A DNA stretch of 64,000 nucleotides from a virus. The stretch is from the IMG/VR virus record IMGVR_UViG_3300042387_001265, positions 16,234-80,233 of that record; one strand, given 5' to 3'. Below the pieces are notes generated by a model. The model ran no database searches and was not told the origin of the DNA. It saw nothing but the letters and a program-made list of their open reading frames with translations. A program made the position numbers and the translations under genes. Positions 35,257 through 44,295 of this stretch are shown here, piece by piece (the stretch's first letter is position 1; every line of letters begins with the position of its first letter).

Positions 35257-36945
35257 ATGGCATTTCAATTATCACCTGGAGTAAATGTATCAGAGATTGA
35301 CCTGACTACAGTTATTCCTTCAGTGGGCACTTCTACAGGTGCTTTTGTAGGACCTTTTGCTTGGGGACCATGTGGTGAAGTTACAACTGTTTCCGATGAA
35401 GTTCGTTTAGTCGATTCATTTGGTAAACCAGATAGCACAAATTATGAATACTGGTTCTCTGCTGCAAACTTTCTTGCATACGGAAATAATCTAAAAGTCG
35501 TTCGTGCATTCAATTCATCATCTACTTTGAATGCTACAGCAAACGGTACTGGTTTGTTGATTAAAAATCAAAGCGATTATGAAGAAAATCATACAGGATA
35601 TGCTGCAAATTCTTATAACGGTTTCGGCGCACGTTGGGCTGGTGCTTTAGGTAACTCATTAAGCGTTTCTATGGCTGATGCTGCATCATATTCAACTTGG
35701 GCATATAAAACTCAATTTACATCTGCACCAAGTAATTCAAGTTATGTAGCAGCAAGAAATGGTTCGTTTGACGAACTTCATGTTGTTGTTGTAGACCAAG
35801 ATGGATTGTTTAGTGGTACAGAAGGCACAGTTCTTGAAAAATATTCATTTGTTTCGAAAGCATCTGACGCTAAAGATGACTCTGGAAATTCAAATTACTA
35901 CAAGAATGTAATTCAATCTAAGTCAAAATATATTTGGTGGTTGTCACATCCAACACAAAATACTGGTGTAGGAACAGCATGGGGTTCATCAGCGAATGCA
36001 TCTAGTTTTGCAAACACAACTGGTAATGTAACGTTCTCGTTGTCTGGTGGAGCAGATGGTACAGTTGATACTTCACAAATTACTACAAGCTGGGACCAAT
36101 TCAAGAATGCAGAATCAGTAGACATTTCACTCTGTGTAACTGGCACAGGTAATTCTACAATTTCAAGTTATGTTATTGACAATATTGTAGGAACACGTAA
36201 AGATTGCGTTGCATTTGTTTCACCAACCAAAGCAAGTGTTGTGGACAATTCTGGTAATGAAGTTAGTGACATTACTACATTCCGTAATTCACTTACATCA
36301 TCTTCATATGCAGTTCTAGATTCTGGTTACAAATATCAATACGACAAATACAGTGATGTTTATCGTTGGGTACCATTAAACGGTGACATTGCTGGTCTGT
36401 GTGTAAGAACAGACCAAGAACGTGACCCATGGTTTTCACCTGGTGGTTTAAATCGTGGCGTTATCAAGAACGTTGTAAAACTTGCTTGGAATCCACTAAA
36501 ATCAGAACGTGATTCATTGTATTCTGTTGGCGTAAATCCTGTTGTTTCTTTCCCAGGAGAAGGTACAGTTCTGTTCGGTGACAAAACATTACTGAGCAAG
36601 CCAAGTGCATTTGATCGTATCAATGTTCGTCGTTTATTCATCACTCTTGAAAAAGCAATTTCACGTGCAGCACGTTTCTCGTTGTTTGAATTTAATGATC
36701 AATTCACACGCGCACAGTTTGTTGCTCTAGTTGAGCCATTCTTACGTGACGTTCAAGGTCGTCGTGGTATCACAGACTATCGAGTTGTGTGTGACGATAC
36801 AAACAACACTGGAGAAGTTATTGATCGTAATGAATTCGTTGGTGACATCTATATTAAACCAGCACGTTCTATCAACTTCATTCAATTGAACTTCGTAGCA
36901 GTTCGTACGGGAGTATCTTTCAATGAAGTCGTAGGTGCGGCATAA
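35257..36945 (+). CDS. 18: tail sheath protein gp18
   Basis: The product has 562 residues. The N-terminus SPGVNVSEIDLTTVIPSVGTSTGAFVGPFAWGPCGE is typical of phage sheath proteins (contractile sheath, beta-hairpin that laces to neighbours). YWFSAANFLAYGNNLKVVRAF (65-85) and the C-terminal block RRLFITLEKAISRAARFSLFEFND, DVQGRRGITDYRVVCDDTNNT, then the ending FIQLNFVAVRTGVSFNEVVG are strongly conserved in gp18. AAGGAG 8 nt upstream indicates high translation. It is followed at once by the tube gene. Confidence 0.93.
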   Translation: MAFQLSPGVNVSEIDLTTVIPSVGTSTGAFVGPFAWGPCGEVTTVSDEVRLVDSFGKPDSTNYEYWFSAANFLAYGNNLKVVRAFNSSSTLNATANGTGLLIKNQSDYEENHTGYAANSYNGFGARWAGALGNSLSVSMADAASYSTWAYKTQFTSAPSNSSYVAARNGSFDELHVVVVDQDGLFSGTEGTVLEKYSFVSKASDAKDDSGNSNYYKNVIQSKSKYIWWLSHPTQNTGVGTAWGSSANASSFANTTGNVTFSLSGGADGTVDTSQITTSWDQFKNAESVDISLCVTGTGNSTISSYVIDNIVGTRKDCVAFVSPTKASVVDNSGNEVSDITTFRNSLTSSSYAVLDSGYKYQYDKYSDVYRWVPLNGDIAGLCVRTDQERDPWFSPGGLNRGVIKNVVKLAWNPLKSERDSLYSVGVNPVVSFPGEGTVLFGDKTLLSKPSAFDRINVRRLFITLEKAISRAARFSLFEFNDQFTRAQFVALVEPFLRDVQGRRGITDYRVVCDDTNNTGEVIDRNEFVGDIYIKPARSINFIQLNFVAVRTGVSFNEVVGAA

Positions 36946-36948
36946 ATA
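36941..36948 (+). promoter_or_regulatory. late promoter for gp19 (CATAAATA)
   Basis: CATAAATA differs from the T4 late consensus at one base. It contains the stop codon of gp18. Start near 36954 gives a 17-nt leader with CAGGAG before the gp19 ATG. Confidence 0.6.
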
Positions 36949-36970
36949 AGAGAGAAACAGGAGAAAATAA

Positions 36971-37516
36971 ATGGCATTTAACGTAAATCAATTCCGCTCT
37001 CAACTTCAAAGTGACGGCGCACGTCCTAATCTGTTTGAAGTGAGTATGCCGTTTCCTGCATTCTCATTACCAGGAAACGCACAAACAAAAATGACGTTCA
37101 TGTGTAAAACAGCACAACTTCCAGGTTCAACTCTGGGCGTTGTGCCTGTTCAATACTTCGGTCGTGAATTAAAGTTCGTAGGTAATCGTACTTTTGCAGA
37201 TTGGACAGTTACAATTATCAACGATGAAGACTTTGCAGTTCGTAATGCATTTGAACGTTGGATGAATGGCATTAATAGCCATAATCTTAATGTTCGTAAT
37301 CCAATTGCTGGAACACCACTAGGATATACTGTTGATGGTGAAGTTACTCAGTTTGGAAAAGCAGGTAACTCAATTAAAAAATATAAATTTGTAGGTTTAT
37401 TTCCAACAGATATCACTCCAATCGATGTTGATTGGGGCTCAAATGATACTATTGAAGAATTTTCTGTAACGCTTACCTATCAGTGGTGGGAAGCAGTAGC
37501 AGACGGTGTGGTCTAA
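36971..37516 (+). CDS. 19: tail tube protein gp19
   Basis: The product has 181 residues, against 163 in T4. FRSQLQSDGARPNLFEVSMPFP (7-28), then FMCKTAQLPGSTLGVVPVQYFGRELKFVGNRTF (44-76) and WTVTIINDEDFAVRNAFERWMNGINSH (78-104) are diagnostic. It stacks as hexamer rings inside the sheath and conducts DNA. A strong terminator follows at once, marking the end of the tail unit. Confidence 0.93.
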   Translation: MAFNVNQFRSQLQSDGARPNLFEVSMPFPAFSLPGNAQTKMTFMCKTAQLPGSTLGVVPVQYFGRELKFVGNRTFADWTVTIINDEDFAVRNAFERWMNGINSHNLNVRNPIAGTPLGYTVDGEVTQFGKAGNSIKKYKFVGLFPTDITPIDVDWGSNDTIEEFSVTLTYQWWEAVADGVV

Positions 37517-37542
37517 AAGTAGGGGGGACACCCCTACTTTTT
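37515..37542 (+). terminator. intrinsic terminator after gp19
   Basis: AAAAGTAGGGG (37515-37525) pairs perfectly with CCCCTACTTTT (37531-37541) around a GGACA loop and runs into T residues. The stem begins at the gp19 stop codon. Confidence 0.9.
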
Positions 37543-37567
37543 ATTATAAAATGAAAGGAAAATTCTA

Positions 37568-39247
37568 GTGGCGATTAAGCTGTTTGGCTTTACTTTAGGT
37601 TCGAAAGATGTTGTTCAGAAAGAAAAACCTGAACAATCATCTTTCGTTCTTCCTTCCGCTGCACAACTAGATGACGGTGCTGTTACTATTACGCAAAATG
37701 CGTATTATGGCACATACGTAGATTTAGAAGGTTCAGTTCGTAATGAGATAGAACTTATCACTCGTTACCGTGAAATGTCCAATCATCCAGAGTGTCAAAT
37801 GGCAATTGATGAAATCGTCAATGAAGCCATAACACACGATGATAGAGGCAAAGTTGTTGATATTGTTTTAGATAATCTGAAACAACCAGAATCAATTAAG
37901 AAAAAAATTATTGAAGAGTTTGATAATGTCCAAAAGATGTTAAACTTTTCAAACTTAGCCGACGACTTATTTAAACGTTGGTACATTGACGGTCGCATGT
38001 TCTACCATGTGGTAGTTAATGATAAGAATCCAAAAGAAGGTATTCAAGAACTCCGTTATATTGACCCACGTAAAATTCGTAAAGTGCGTGAAGTCAAAAA
38101 AGAAAGAGATCCCAAAACCGGTGCTTTAATTGTCGAATCTGTTGCTGAATATTATGTGTACAATGACCGAGGTACAACAACTCAAACGTTTACTGCAAAC
38201 GTAACTCAAGGTCTTCGTATTGCACCAGAATCCATTATTAATGTTAATTCAGGTTTGATGGATGCAAAGAATACTTTTGTTATTTCATATCTACACAAAG
38301 CAATCAAGCCACTCAATCAGTTACGTATGATTGAAGATGCGATTGTTATCTATCGTATTTCACGTGCGCCAGAACGCCGTATTTTCTACATTGACGTTGG
38401 TAATTTACCAAAAGGTAAAGCCGAACAATATCTCCGTGATATCATGATCAAGTATCGTAACAAAATGGTTTACGATGCCAATACTGGTGAACTGCGTGAT
38501 GAACGTAAACATTTATCGATGTTGGAAGATTTCTGGTTGCCACGTAGAGAAGGTGGTAAAGGAACAGAAATTACTACTTTACCCGCTGGTCAAAATCTTG
38601 GTGAATTAGAAGATGTAAAATATTTCCAAAAGAAACTATTACAATCACTGAACGTTCCATACTCACGCTTAGAATCGCAAGAAGGTGGAATGGCTGGTCT
38701 AGGTCGTTCACAAGAAGTTACACGTGACGAACTAAAATTTGCAAAATTTGTTATTCGTTTACGTAATAAATTTTCACAACTATTTGATGAGGCTTTAAAA
38801 ATTCAATTAGTTTTAAAAGGTATTTGTACTCGTGAAGAATGGGAACAATTCAAAGAAGATATCTATTATGATTTCCGTAAAGATAATAACTTCACTGAAC
38901 TTCGTGAAGCAGAGTTATTGCAGAATAGATTGCAAATGGTAGGTTTAGTTGACCCATATATCGGTCGATATTTTTCTCAACAGTATGTTATGAACAAAGT
39001 TTTAATGATGACTGATGAGGAAATTGAAGCTATGCGAGAGAAAATACAAGAAGAAAAAGAAACGCTACCAGATGATATGCAAGGACCTATAATGCAGCAG
39101 GGCGGAGCTGAAGAACAGCAACCGCAATCTGACCAACCTCCAGTTGACAATACCGTTGAAAATGCCAATGAAACGGAATCATTAACGCCTCAGCTTGATG
39201 ATGAGGTAAACAAGTCAGTAATTAGTATAAATAATAGACGCAAATAA
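37568..39247 (+). CDS. 20: portal vertex protein gp20
   Basis: The product has 559 residues with a GTG start preceded by AAAGGAAAATT. Typical phrases are YYGTYVDLEGSVRNEIELITRYREMS (47-72), HPECQMAIDEIVNEAI (73-88), IDPRKIRKVREV and YIDVGNLPKGKAEQYLRDIM. The C-terminal third has SRLESQEGG and LRLRNKFSQLFDEALK-like segments and an acidic tail. gp20 forms the 12-mer portal and starts head assembly. An upstream terminator separates it from the tail genes, so it needs its own promoter, not clearly seen. Confidence 0.92.
   Translation: MAIKLFGFTLGSKDVVQKEKPEQSSFVLPSAAQLDDGAVTITQNAYYGTYVDLEGSVRNEIELITRYREMSNHPECQMAIDEIVNEAITHDDRGKVVDIVLDNLKQPESIKKKIIEEFDNVQKMLNFSNLADDLFKRWYIDGRMFYHVVVNDKNPKEGIQELRYIDPRKIRKVREVKKERDPKTGALIVESVAEYYVYNDRGTTTQTFTANVTQGLRIAPESIINVNSGLMDAKNTFVISYLHKAIKPLNQLRMIEDAIVIYRISRAPERRIFYIDVGNLPKGKAEQYLRDIMIKYRNKMVYDANTGELRDERKHLSMLEDFWLPRREGGKGTEITTLPAGQNLGELEDVKYFQKKLLQSLNVPYSRLESQEGGMAGLGRSQEVTRDELKFAKFVIRLRNKFSQLFDEALKIQLVLKGICTREEWEQFKEDIYYDFRKDNNFTELREAELLQNRLQMVGLVDPYIGRYFSQQYVMNKVLMMTDEEIEAMREKIQEEKETLPDDMQGPIMQQGGAEEQQPQSDQPPVDNTVENANETESLTPQLDDEVNKSVISINNRRK
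39226..39233 (+). promoter_or_regulatory. late promoter for prohead core genes (TATAAATA)
   Basis: This is an exact match to the T4 late consensus, located inside the last codons of gp20. Start near 39239 gives a leader of about 21 nt with TAGGGAGTTA before the ATG at 39260. Confidence 0.75.
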
Positions 39248-39259
39248 TAGGGAGTTACC

Positions 39260-39610
39260 ATGCAAATCCAAGAAGTTATTAATCACATTGCTGCTGGCGA
39301 TAGCGTGGCAGCAAAAGAAAGCATAGAAAATATTCTATCAGCAAAAGCGTTTGATGCGCTTCAAACTCGTAAACAAGAAATTGCTTCAACTCTTTTTGGT
39401 GGTCAAGAGCAAGAGCAAGAGTATGAAGAGGCGATGGAAGAAGGTATAAAGGGTGCTGCTATCGGTGGCGCATTAGGTTCAGTTGGTGGTCCAGTTGGTG
39501 CTGCTGTTGGTGGTGCATTGGGTCATGTTGCTGGCGAAGGTCTTGCTAGTTTAAGAAAAAGAACAGTTGCAGCAGGAAAAGCTTTTGCTACAAAACCATC
39601 ACGTGATTAA
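39260..39610 (+). CDS. 67: prohead core protein gp67-like with Gly-zipper tail
   Basis: The product has 116 residues. The first 47 (VINHIAAGDSVAAKESIENI, KAFDALQTRKQEIASTLFGG) match the small prohead core protein of cyanophage-type T4 relatives. An acidic, Gln-rich hinge ends AMEEGIK (58-64), close to the gp21 cleavage pattern [LI]xE|[AG]. The tail (65-93) is a Gly zipper, GAAIGGALGSVGGPVGAAVGG, with GxxxG spacing like membrane-inserting or self-packing helices. The core protein part helps shape the prohead. The tail could form a peptide in the mature head; that role is inferred. Confidence 0.75.
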   Translation: MQIQEVINHIAAGDSVAAKESIENILSAKAFDALQTRKQEIASTLFGGQEQEQEYEEAMEEGIKGAAIGGALGSVGGPVGAAVGGALGHVAGEGLASLRKRTVAAGKAFATKPSRD

Positions 39611-39613
39611 TTA

Positions 39614-40285
39614 ATGAAATCATTATTACAATTTAAATGTATTGTTGAAGAAGAAAAGTCCGACTACTCAAAGTTGGACATTCTTGTTCGTGCAGGTTTA
39701 GCAAACAAAGCACAGCTCCAACGTATTCACAAAATAGTGGATAAGATGGGCGAAGAACGTCCAGTGTTCAATAATGCTGATCGTGAAATCATGCGTAATC
39801 TTTTCAATCGTATGGCTGATTTGATTACAAGCAATAAACAAATTTTTACACGTGCAAGACAAGCAGTTAGAGAAGATTTGAACGAAGCACGAAGCGACAG
39901 TGTTGGTAGTGCTTTTCCATTAGTACCGGACCCACCGGTTGTTTTGGTAATCAAACGCAAAGCAGTAAGATTGTATCCAGATGGCACTAGAGTTGCGCTT
40001 TATTGGAGCGACAAACTAAAGAAATATTTTAGCGTTCCATATGGACCAGCCTTAGATTCGACAATTCAAGCTGAGGAATATGTCAGAGAATTTTTAGAGT
40101 CCGATGAAATCGCTTTAAATGATGGTAATAATGTTTCTCTAAACGAACAAACAAAAGAAATGTTTATAGATGTTTATGGGCGTTTAGATGAGCAAAACAA
40201 AGAATATTTTTGGAATCAATTAACAGAATCAGCATCAACATTTGGAAAACTCTATGAATTTTGTAGAACTAATTCTTCAGAATAA
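39614..40285 (+). CDS. prohead core / head-associated protein, gp68 position
   Basis: The product has 223 residues. MKSLLQFKCIVEEEKSDYSK resembles prohead-associated N-termini. The segment LVRAGLANKAQLQRIHKIVDKMG, then NADREIMRNLFNRMADLITSN (55-75) is predicted helical. LNEARSD at 89-95 fits the gp21 site pattern LxE|A, cutting after Glu91. The C-terminal half is a mixed alpha/beta domain (LYPDGTRVALYWSDKLKKYFSVPYG). It lies where T4 has gene 68 and overlaps the next gene by 32 nt. The exact identity is uncertain; head-related function is well supported by the neighbours. Confidence 0.6.
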   Translation: MKSLLQFKCIVEEEKSDYSKLDILVRAGLANKAQLQRIHKIVDKMGEERPVFNNADREIMRNLFNRMADLITSNKQIFTRARQAVREDLNEARSDSVGSAFPLVPDPPVVLVIKRKAVRLYPDGTRVALYWSDKLKKYFSVPYGPALDSTIQAEEYVREFLESDEIALNDGNNVSLNEQTKEMFIDVYGRLDEQNKEYFWNQLTESASTFGKLYEFCRTNSSE

Positions 40286-40715
40286 ATTAGACGAAGCCAA
40301 AGAACTCATCTATGAAAAATTGGATGAGATAGCTTCTATTAAATTAGAAGAGATAAAGCCATTCGTTGTTGATGAGATGTTTGAAGAGATTGAAGTTGAC
40401 GAAGAAGTATTAGAAGAGGCTGCAAAGAAACGAAATCCAAATGTTGTTAAAATGGGTAGAGTTCAAAAGATTCGTCGCCGTATTCGTCGCAATAAAAAAG
40501 GTAAGATTATCGTACAGAAAAATGTACGCAAATCAGCACTAAAAGGATATCGTTTGTCTGGCAATACAGTAAAGCGTATACCAGCAACAGTAAGATTACG
40601 TAAAGCACGTTTATTGAAACGTGCATGGAAAACAACAAGAAGAGCAAAACTTAGACGCACATTGTTAAAGAGAAAGATGTCAATGCGCCGTCGTAAATCT
40701 ATGGGACTAAGATAA
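40254..40715 (+). CDS. bipartite head protein: acidic core part, basic DNA-binding-like tail
   Basis: The product has 153 residues. I chose the ATG at 40254 over a TTG at 40242; it overlaps the previous gene by 32 nt. Residues 1-55 are an acidic helical prohead-core segment (FVELILQNKLDEAKELIY), with 19 Asp/Glu. LEEAA at 53-57 matches the gp21 pattern LxE|A. The remaining 98 residues have 41 Lys/Arg and no acidic residue, with phrases such as KIRRRIRRNKKGK and KRKMSMRRRKSMGLR. Proteins of this type lie before gp21 in cyanophage relatives. The reading is that the acidic part guides it into the prohead and the protease frees a basic peptide that binds DNA. This last point is inferred from motif and charge. 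Confidence 0.75.
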   Translation: MNFVELILQNKLDEAKELIYEKLDEIASIKLEEIKPFVVDEMFEEIEVDEEVLEEAAKKRNPNVVKMGRVQKIRRRIRRNKKGKIIVQKNVRKSALKGYRLSGNTVKRIPATVRLRKARLLKRAWKTTRRAKLRRTLLKRKMSMRRRKSMGLR

Positions 40716-40716
40716 A

Positions 40717-41079
40717 ATGCCATTTGAAATAACTAACAGTTTAAGAGGAACATCAGTCATTCGTGGTGTCGATGCGGGTACTTACACAATCACACTGAAT
40801 GATTTAAGAGCCAATACCACAATCGAAAGTGTGTCGGCCGCAGATATTAAACGAATCATGTGGTCAACAAACGGTAGCATTACAGTTGTTAGAAACGGTG
40901 TTCCACAACTTGCTTTGCATACAGGTGGTGTTATGGATTTTGCAGACTTTGCACACTCACTTGCAAATAATAATACTCAAAGCATTGTTGTAACAATTAA
41001 TACAGGCGGTTCTTTTATTATGGAAGTTTCTAAAGTTGCGACATACAATGTTGACCCATATACAGGAGCATCCATCTAA
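40717..41079 (+). CDS. small beta-rich head-associated protein
   Basis: The product has 120 residues, one base after the previous stop. It is all-beta in pattern: SVIRGVDAGTYTITLNDL, then DIKRIMWSTNGSITVVRNGV (44-63), LHTGGVMDFADFAHSLANNNTQSIVVT. I recognise similar proteins before gp21 in cyanophage relatives, usually listed as virion proteins. It may decorate the capsid or be internal; nothing more is visible. It overlaps gp21 by one base. Confidence 0.65.
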   Translation: MPFEITNSLRGTSVIRGVDAGTYTITLNDLRANTTIESVSAADIKRIMWSTNGSITVVRNGVPQLALHTGGVMDFADFAHSLANNNTQSIVVTINTGGSFIMEVSKVATYNVDPYTGASI

Positions 41080-41729
41080 TGAAACTAATTAAAGAACATA
41101 TTGAAGATGTAAGATATCTTACCGAAAAAACAGAAGACGGTAAAAAACAAATGTACATTGAAGGTATTTTTCTTGTCGGTGACACAGTTAACCGAAACAA
41201 TCGCATGTACGAAATGAAAACATTACGTAATGAAGTCGCACGATACACAAAAGAACTTATTGAATCTAATCGTGCGCTTGGCGAACTAGGACATCCTGAT
41301 ACACCATCACTCAATCTTGAACGTGTATCTCATAAGATTGTTAGCCTTAAAGAAGACGGAAATACTTTTGTAGGTAAAGCACTTATTATGGAAACACCTT
41401 ATGGACAAATAGCCAAGAATTTAATAGATTCTGGTGTAAATCTGGGTGTTTCTTCACGTGCCCTAGGCTCAGTTGTAATGACTAAAGAGGGTTACAATTT
41501 AGTCCAAGATGATTTGCGTCTTGCAACAGCAGCAGACATCGTTGCTGACCCTTCAGCACCAGGAGCTTTTGTTCAAGGTATTATGGAGAACAAAGAGTGG
41601 ATGTATGTTGAAGGTCGTTTTGTTGAGTCACATATTGACTACGCTAAAAAACAGATTCGTCAAGCATCACGCAAAGAAATTGAGACTGTTGGATTACAAC
41701 TTTTCGAAAATTTTCTACGAAAACTTTAA
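41079..41729 (+). CDS. 21: prohead maturation protease gp21
   Basis: The product has 216 residues, similar to T4 (212). The protease signature is present: GELGHP with His72, GVSSRALG with the nucleophile Ser at 125 or 126, and the DPSAP segment near 162-166. GDTVNRNNRMYEMKTL near 34-49 is typical. It cleaves scaffold, core and capsid proteins after Glu in [LI]xE patterns. Candidate targets occur in five neighbouring products. Confidence 0.92.
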   Translation: MKLIKEHIEDVRYLTEKTEDGKKQMYIEGIFLVGDTVNRNNRMYEMKTLRNEVARYTKELIESNRALGELGHPDTPSLNLERVSHKIVSLKEDGNTFVGKALIMETPYGQIAKNLIDSGVNLGVSSRALGSVVMTKEGYNLVQDDLRLATAADIVADPSAPGAFVQGIMENKEWMYVEGRFVESHIDYAKKQIRQASRKEIETVGLQLFENFLRKL

Positions 41730-41733
41730 AATT

Positions 41734-41741
41734 TATAAATA
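41734..41741 (+). promoter_or_regulatory. late promoter for gp22-gp23 (TATAAATA)
   Basis: An exact match to the T4 late consensus in the 34-nt gap after gp21. Start near 41747 gives a leader of about 17 nt with AAGGAG before the gp22 ATG. Confidence 0.85.
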
Positions 41742-41763
41742 AGAAATCATAAGGAGATATTCA

Positions 41764-42867
41764 ATGGCAACAAACAAACTAATGGAAGCAGCGGCAGAAA
41801 TTCTTGCAGCAAGCAAGTCTTCGGCTCCTGGTATGCCAATGCCTAAGTTACAGCACGACACTCCAGGCAATTCTGGAACACCTGAAGACTTGGGCGGTCC
41901 TACACCACAAAACAACAAACCAAATGATGATTCTAACAAGCTTTCAAACAAAGCTAAAGACTCAGCTGGTTCAAATAAATCTTCATTGAACATGAAGCCT
42001 TCACACGCTTCTGCCGATACACAACTTGGTGACAAGAACATGCGTCCGGGTTCAGGTACCAACATGATGCCAGAAGATGTTGAAGAAGATGTAGAAATTT
42101 TTGATGATAATTCAGCAGTTGAAGAAATGAAAGCTCAGATGAAAGAAGATATTGATTCTCTTTTTGCTGATGACAAAAACATTTCTGAAGACTTTAAAGC
42201 TAAAGCTGTTACTATTTTTGAAGCACGTGTATTTGACCGTGTTGCTCAAATTCAAGAGCAATTGGAATCAGAATATGCTGGTCAATTGGTAGAAGCTGTT
42301 GAAACAATCAAAGCAGAACTAACAGAAAAAGTCGATGACTATCTCAACTACGTAGTTGAGCAGTGGATGGAAGAAAATCAAATTGCTGTTGAAAGCGGTT
42401 TACGTTCCGAAATTACAGAAGACTTTATTGCCGGTCTACGCAATCTGTTTGCTGAAAACTATATCAATGTTCCAGAAGACAAAGTTGACCTTGTAGAAGA
42501 ACTTGCTTCTAAGGTTGAAGAACTGGAAGAAAAATTGAACGAAGAAATTGAAACTAATATTCAGTATAAAAAACAACTTACTGAAGCAGTCAAAGTACAA
42601 CTAGTAAATGAAGTGTGTGAAGGTCTCACAGCAACTCAAGTTGAAAAGATTAAAGCACTCGCAGAGAGTGTAGAATTTTCCACAGAGGAAGAATTCGTAG
42701 AAAAACTTGAAACAATTCGTGAGAACTATTTCCCATCAGGCATGAAAAAAGCCGATGCAGCACAGCTTCACGAAACAGTTGATGACACTGATGGTAACGA
42801 AAAGAAGATGTCTTCTGATCCTTACGTTGCATCAGTCATGCAAGCAATTTCTAAAACAAAAATTTAA
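41764..42867 (+). CDS. 22: prohead scaffold protein gp22
   Basis: The product has 367 residues, longer than the T4 scaffold (269). The N-terminus has LMEAAAEILA (6-15), which includes an LxE|A site. A Gly/Pro/Asn-rich stretch (20-115) follows. From 120 on it is strongly acidic and helical, with coiled-coil segments such as VDLVEELASKVEELEEKLNEEIET. The C-terminus SSDPYVASVMQAISKTKI is typical of gp22. It forms the core on which gp23 assembles and is degraded by gp21. Confidence 0.88.
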   Translation: MATNKLMEAAAEILAASKSSAPGMPMPKLQHDTPGNSGTPEDLGGPTPQNNKPNDDSNKLSNKAKDSAGSNKSSLNMKPSHASADTQLGDKNMRPGSGTNMMPEDVEEDVEIFDDNSAVEEMKAQMKEDIDSLFADDKNISEDFKAKAVTIFEARVFDRVAQIQEQLESEYAGQLVEAVETIKAELTEKVDDYLNYVVEQWMEENQIAVESGLRSEITEDFIAGLRNLFAENYINVPEDKVDLVEELASKVEELEEKLNEEIETNIQYKKQLTEAVKVQLVNEVCEGLTATQVEKIKALAESVEFSTEEEFVEKLETIRENYFPSGMKKADAAQLHETVDDTDGNEKKMSSDPYVASVMQAISKTKI

Positions 42868-42890
42868 TAATAATCAAAGGAGATACAAAG

Positions 42891-44234
42891 ATGTATTTGT
42901 CTGAAAATTTACAAAACAAATGGGATGGTGTTCTAAATCATCCAGACTTGCCAGCGATTGCTGACCCATATCGTAAGGCAGTTACAGCAGTTATCCTGGA
43001 AAATCAGGCTACTGAAATGATCAAAGAATCTGGTATGCTGCAAGAGACCGGTTCACCAACTAACTTTGCTGGTACAGGCGGTTTTGGTGGCGGTGCTGCT
43101 GCTGCAGGTCCAGTTGCTGGTTTCGATCCAATTCTTATCAGCTTAGTTCGTCGTTCATTACCTAATCTGATTGCGTATGACGTTTGCGGCGTTCAGCCAA
43201 TGACAGGTCCTACAGGTCTGATTTTTGCAATGCGTACTAAGTATGCATCACAAGGTGGTGGAGAAGCATTCTACAACGAAGCTAACACAGCATTCTCTGG
43301 TGCTAACGGCGCTATCGTTGCTTCTTCAATGACAATTGCTGGTAACACAACAGATTATCTGTTTACTGGTAACGCTGCTCCTACAGGCGCAATGACTACT
43401 GGTTCTGCTGAAGCATTAGGCGACGGTGCAGCTGGTAACACATTCCAAGAAATGGCATTCTCAATTGAGAAAGTTACTGTTACAGCACGTACACGTGCAT
43501 TGAAAGCAGAATACTCAATGGAACTTGCACAAGACTTGAAAGCAGTTCATGGTCTAGACGCAGAAACAGAATTGGCTAATATCCTTTCTGCTGAAATTCT
43601 TGCTGAAATCAACCGTGAAGTTATCCGTACAATCTACAAAGTTGCTAAACCAGGCTGTCAAGCTGGTACAACAACTCGTGGTGCATTCAACCTTGACACA
43701 GATTCAAACGGTCGTTGGATGGTTGAAAAGATTAAAGGTCTTGCATTCCAGATTGAACGTGAAGCAAACCAAATTGCTAAGACAACTCGTCGTGGTAAAG
43801 GTAACATCGTTATCTGTTCTTCAGACGTAGCTTCTGCTCTAGCGATGTCAGGTATTCTTGATTACAACTCAGCACTTGCTGGTCAAGTTAATCTAACAGT
43901 TGATGATACTGGTAATACTTTTGCTGGTACAATCTTCGGTCGTATCAAAGTTTACATTGACCCATACTTCCCAACAGGCTCAACATCTGAGTTTGCGGTT
44001 GTAGGTTACAAGGGTACTAACGCATACGATGCTGGTATGTTCTACTGCCCATACGTTCCTCTACAAATGGTTCGTGCAGTTGATACAGGTACATTCCAGC
44101 CAAAGATTGGCTTCAAGACTCGTTACGGTCTAGTTGCTAACCCATTTGCTGAAGGTACTGACCAGGGTCTAGGTCGTTTGGATTCACAGTCAAACAACTA
44201 CTACCGTGGTTTCCGTATTGCAAACTTGATGTAA
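42891..44234 (+). CDS. 23: major capsid protein gp23
   Basis: The product has 447 residues, somewhat shorter than T4 (521). KWDGVLNHPDLPAI with YRKAVTAVILENQ (10-40) and the phrases DPILISLVRRSLPNLIAYDVCGVQPMTGPTGLIFAMR are diagnostic. EMAFSIEKVTVTARTRALKAEYSMELAQDLKAVHGLDAE follows. LQETGSP at 50-56 is a plausible gp21 cut after Glu52, equivalent to the T4 cut at 65, though the next residue is Thr rather than Ala or Gly. AAGGAG precedes the start. A strong terminator follows the gene. Confidence 0.95.
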   Translation: MYLSENLQNKWDGVLNHPDLPAIADPYRKAVTAVILENQATEMIKESGMLQETGSPTNFAGTGGFGGGAAAAGPVAGFDPILISLVRRSLPNLIAYDVCGVQPMTGPTGLIFAMRTKYASQGGGEAFYNEANTAFSGANGAIVASSMTIAGNTTDYLFTGNAAPTGAMTTGSAEALGDGAAGNTFQEMAFSIEKVTVTARTRALKAEYSMELAQDLKAVHGLDAETELANILSAEILAEINREVIRTIYKVAKPGCQAGTTTRGAFNLDTDSNGRWMVEKIKGLAFQIEREANQIAKTTRRGKGNIVICSSDVASALAMSGILDYNSALAGQVNLTVDDTGNTFAGTIFGRIKVYIDPYFPTGSTSEFAVVGYKGTNAYDAGMFYCPYVPLQMVRAVDTGTFQPKIGFKTRYGLVANPFAEGTDQGLGRLDSQSNNYYRGFRIANLM

Positions 44235-44262
44235 TTAAATAACCACCGTAGAGTGGGATTTA

Positions 44263-44292
44263 AAGAGGCTTCTTCGGGAGCCTCTTTTTTTT
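44263..44292 (+). terminator. intrinsic terminator after gp23 with UUCG loop
   Basis: AAGAGGCTTC (44263-44272) pairs with GGAGCCTCTT (44277-44286), including one G-T wobble, around a TTCG tetraloop closed by C-G. Eight T residues (44285-44292) follow. Confidence 0.95.
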
Positions 44293-44295
44293 GTT

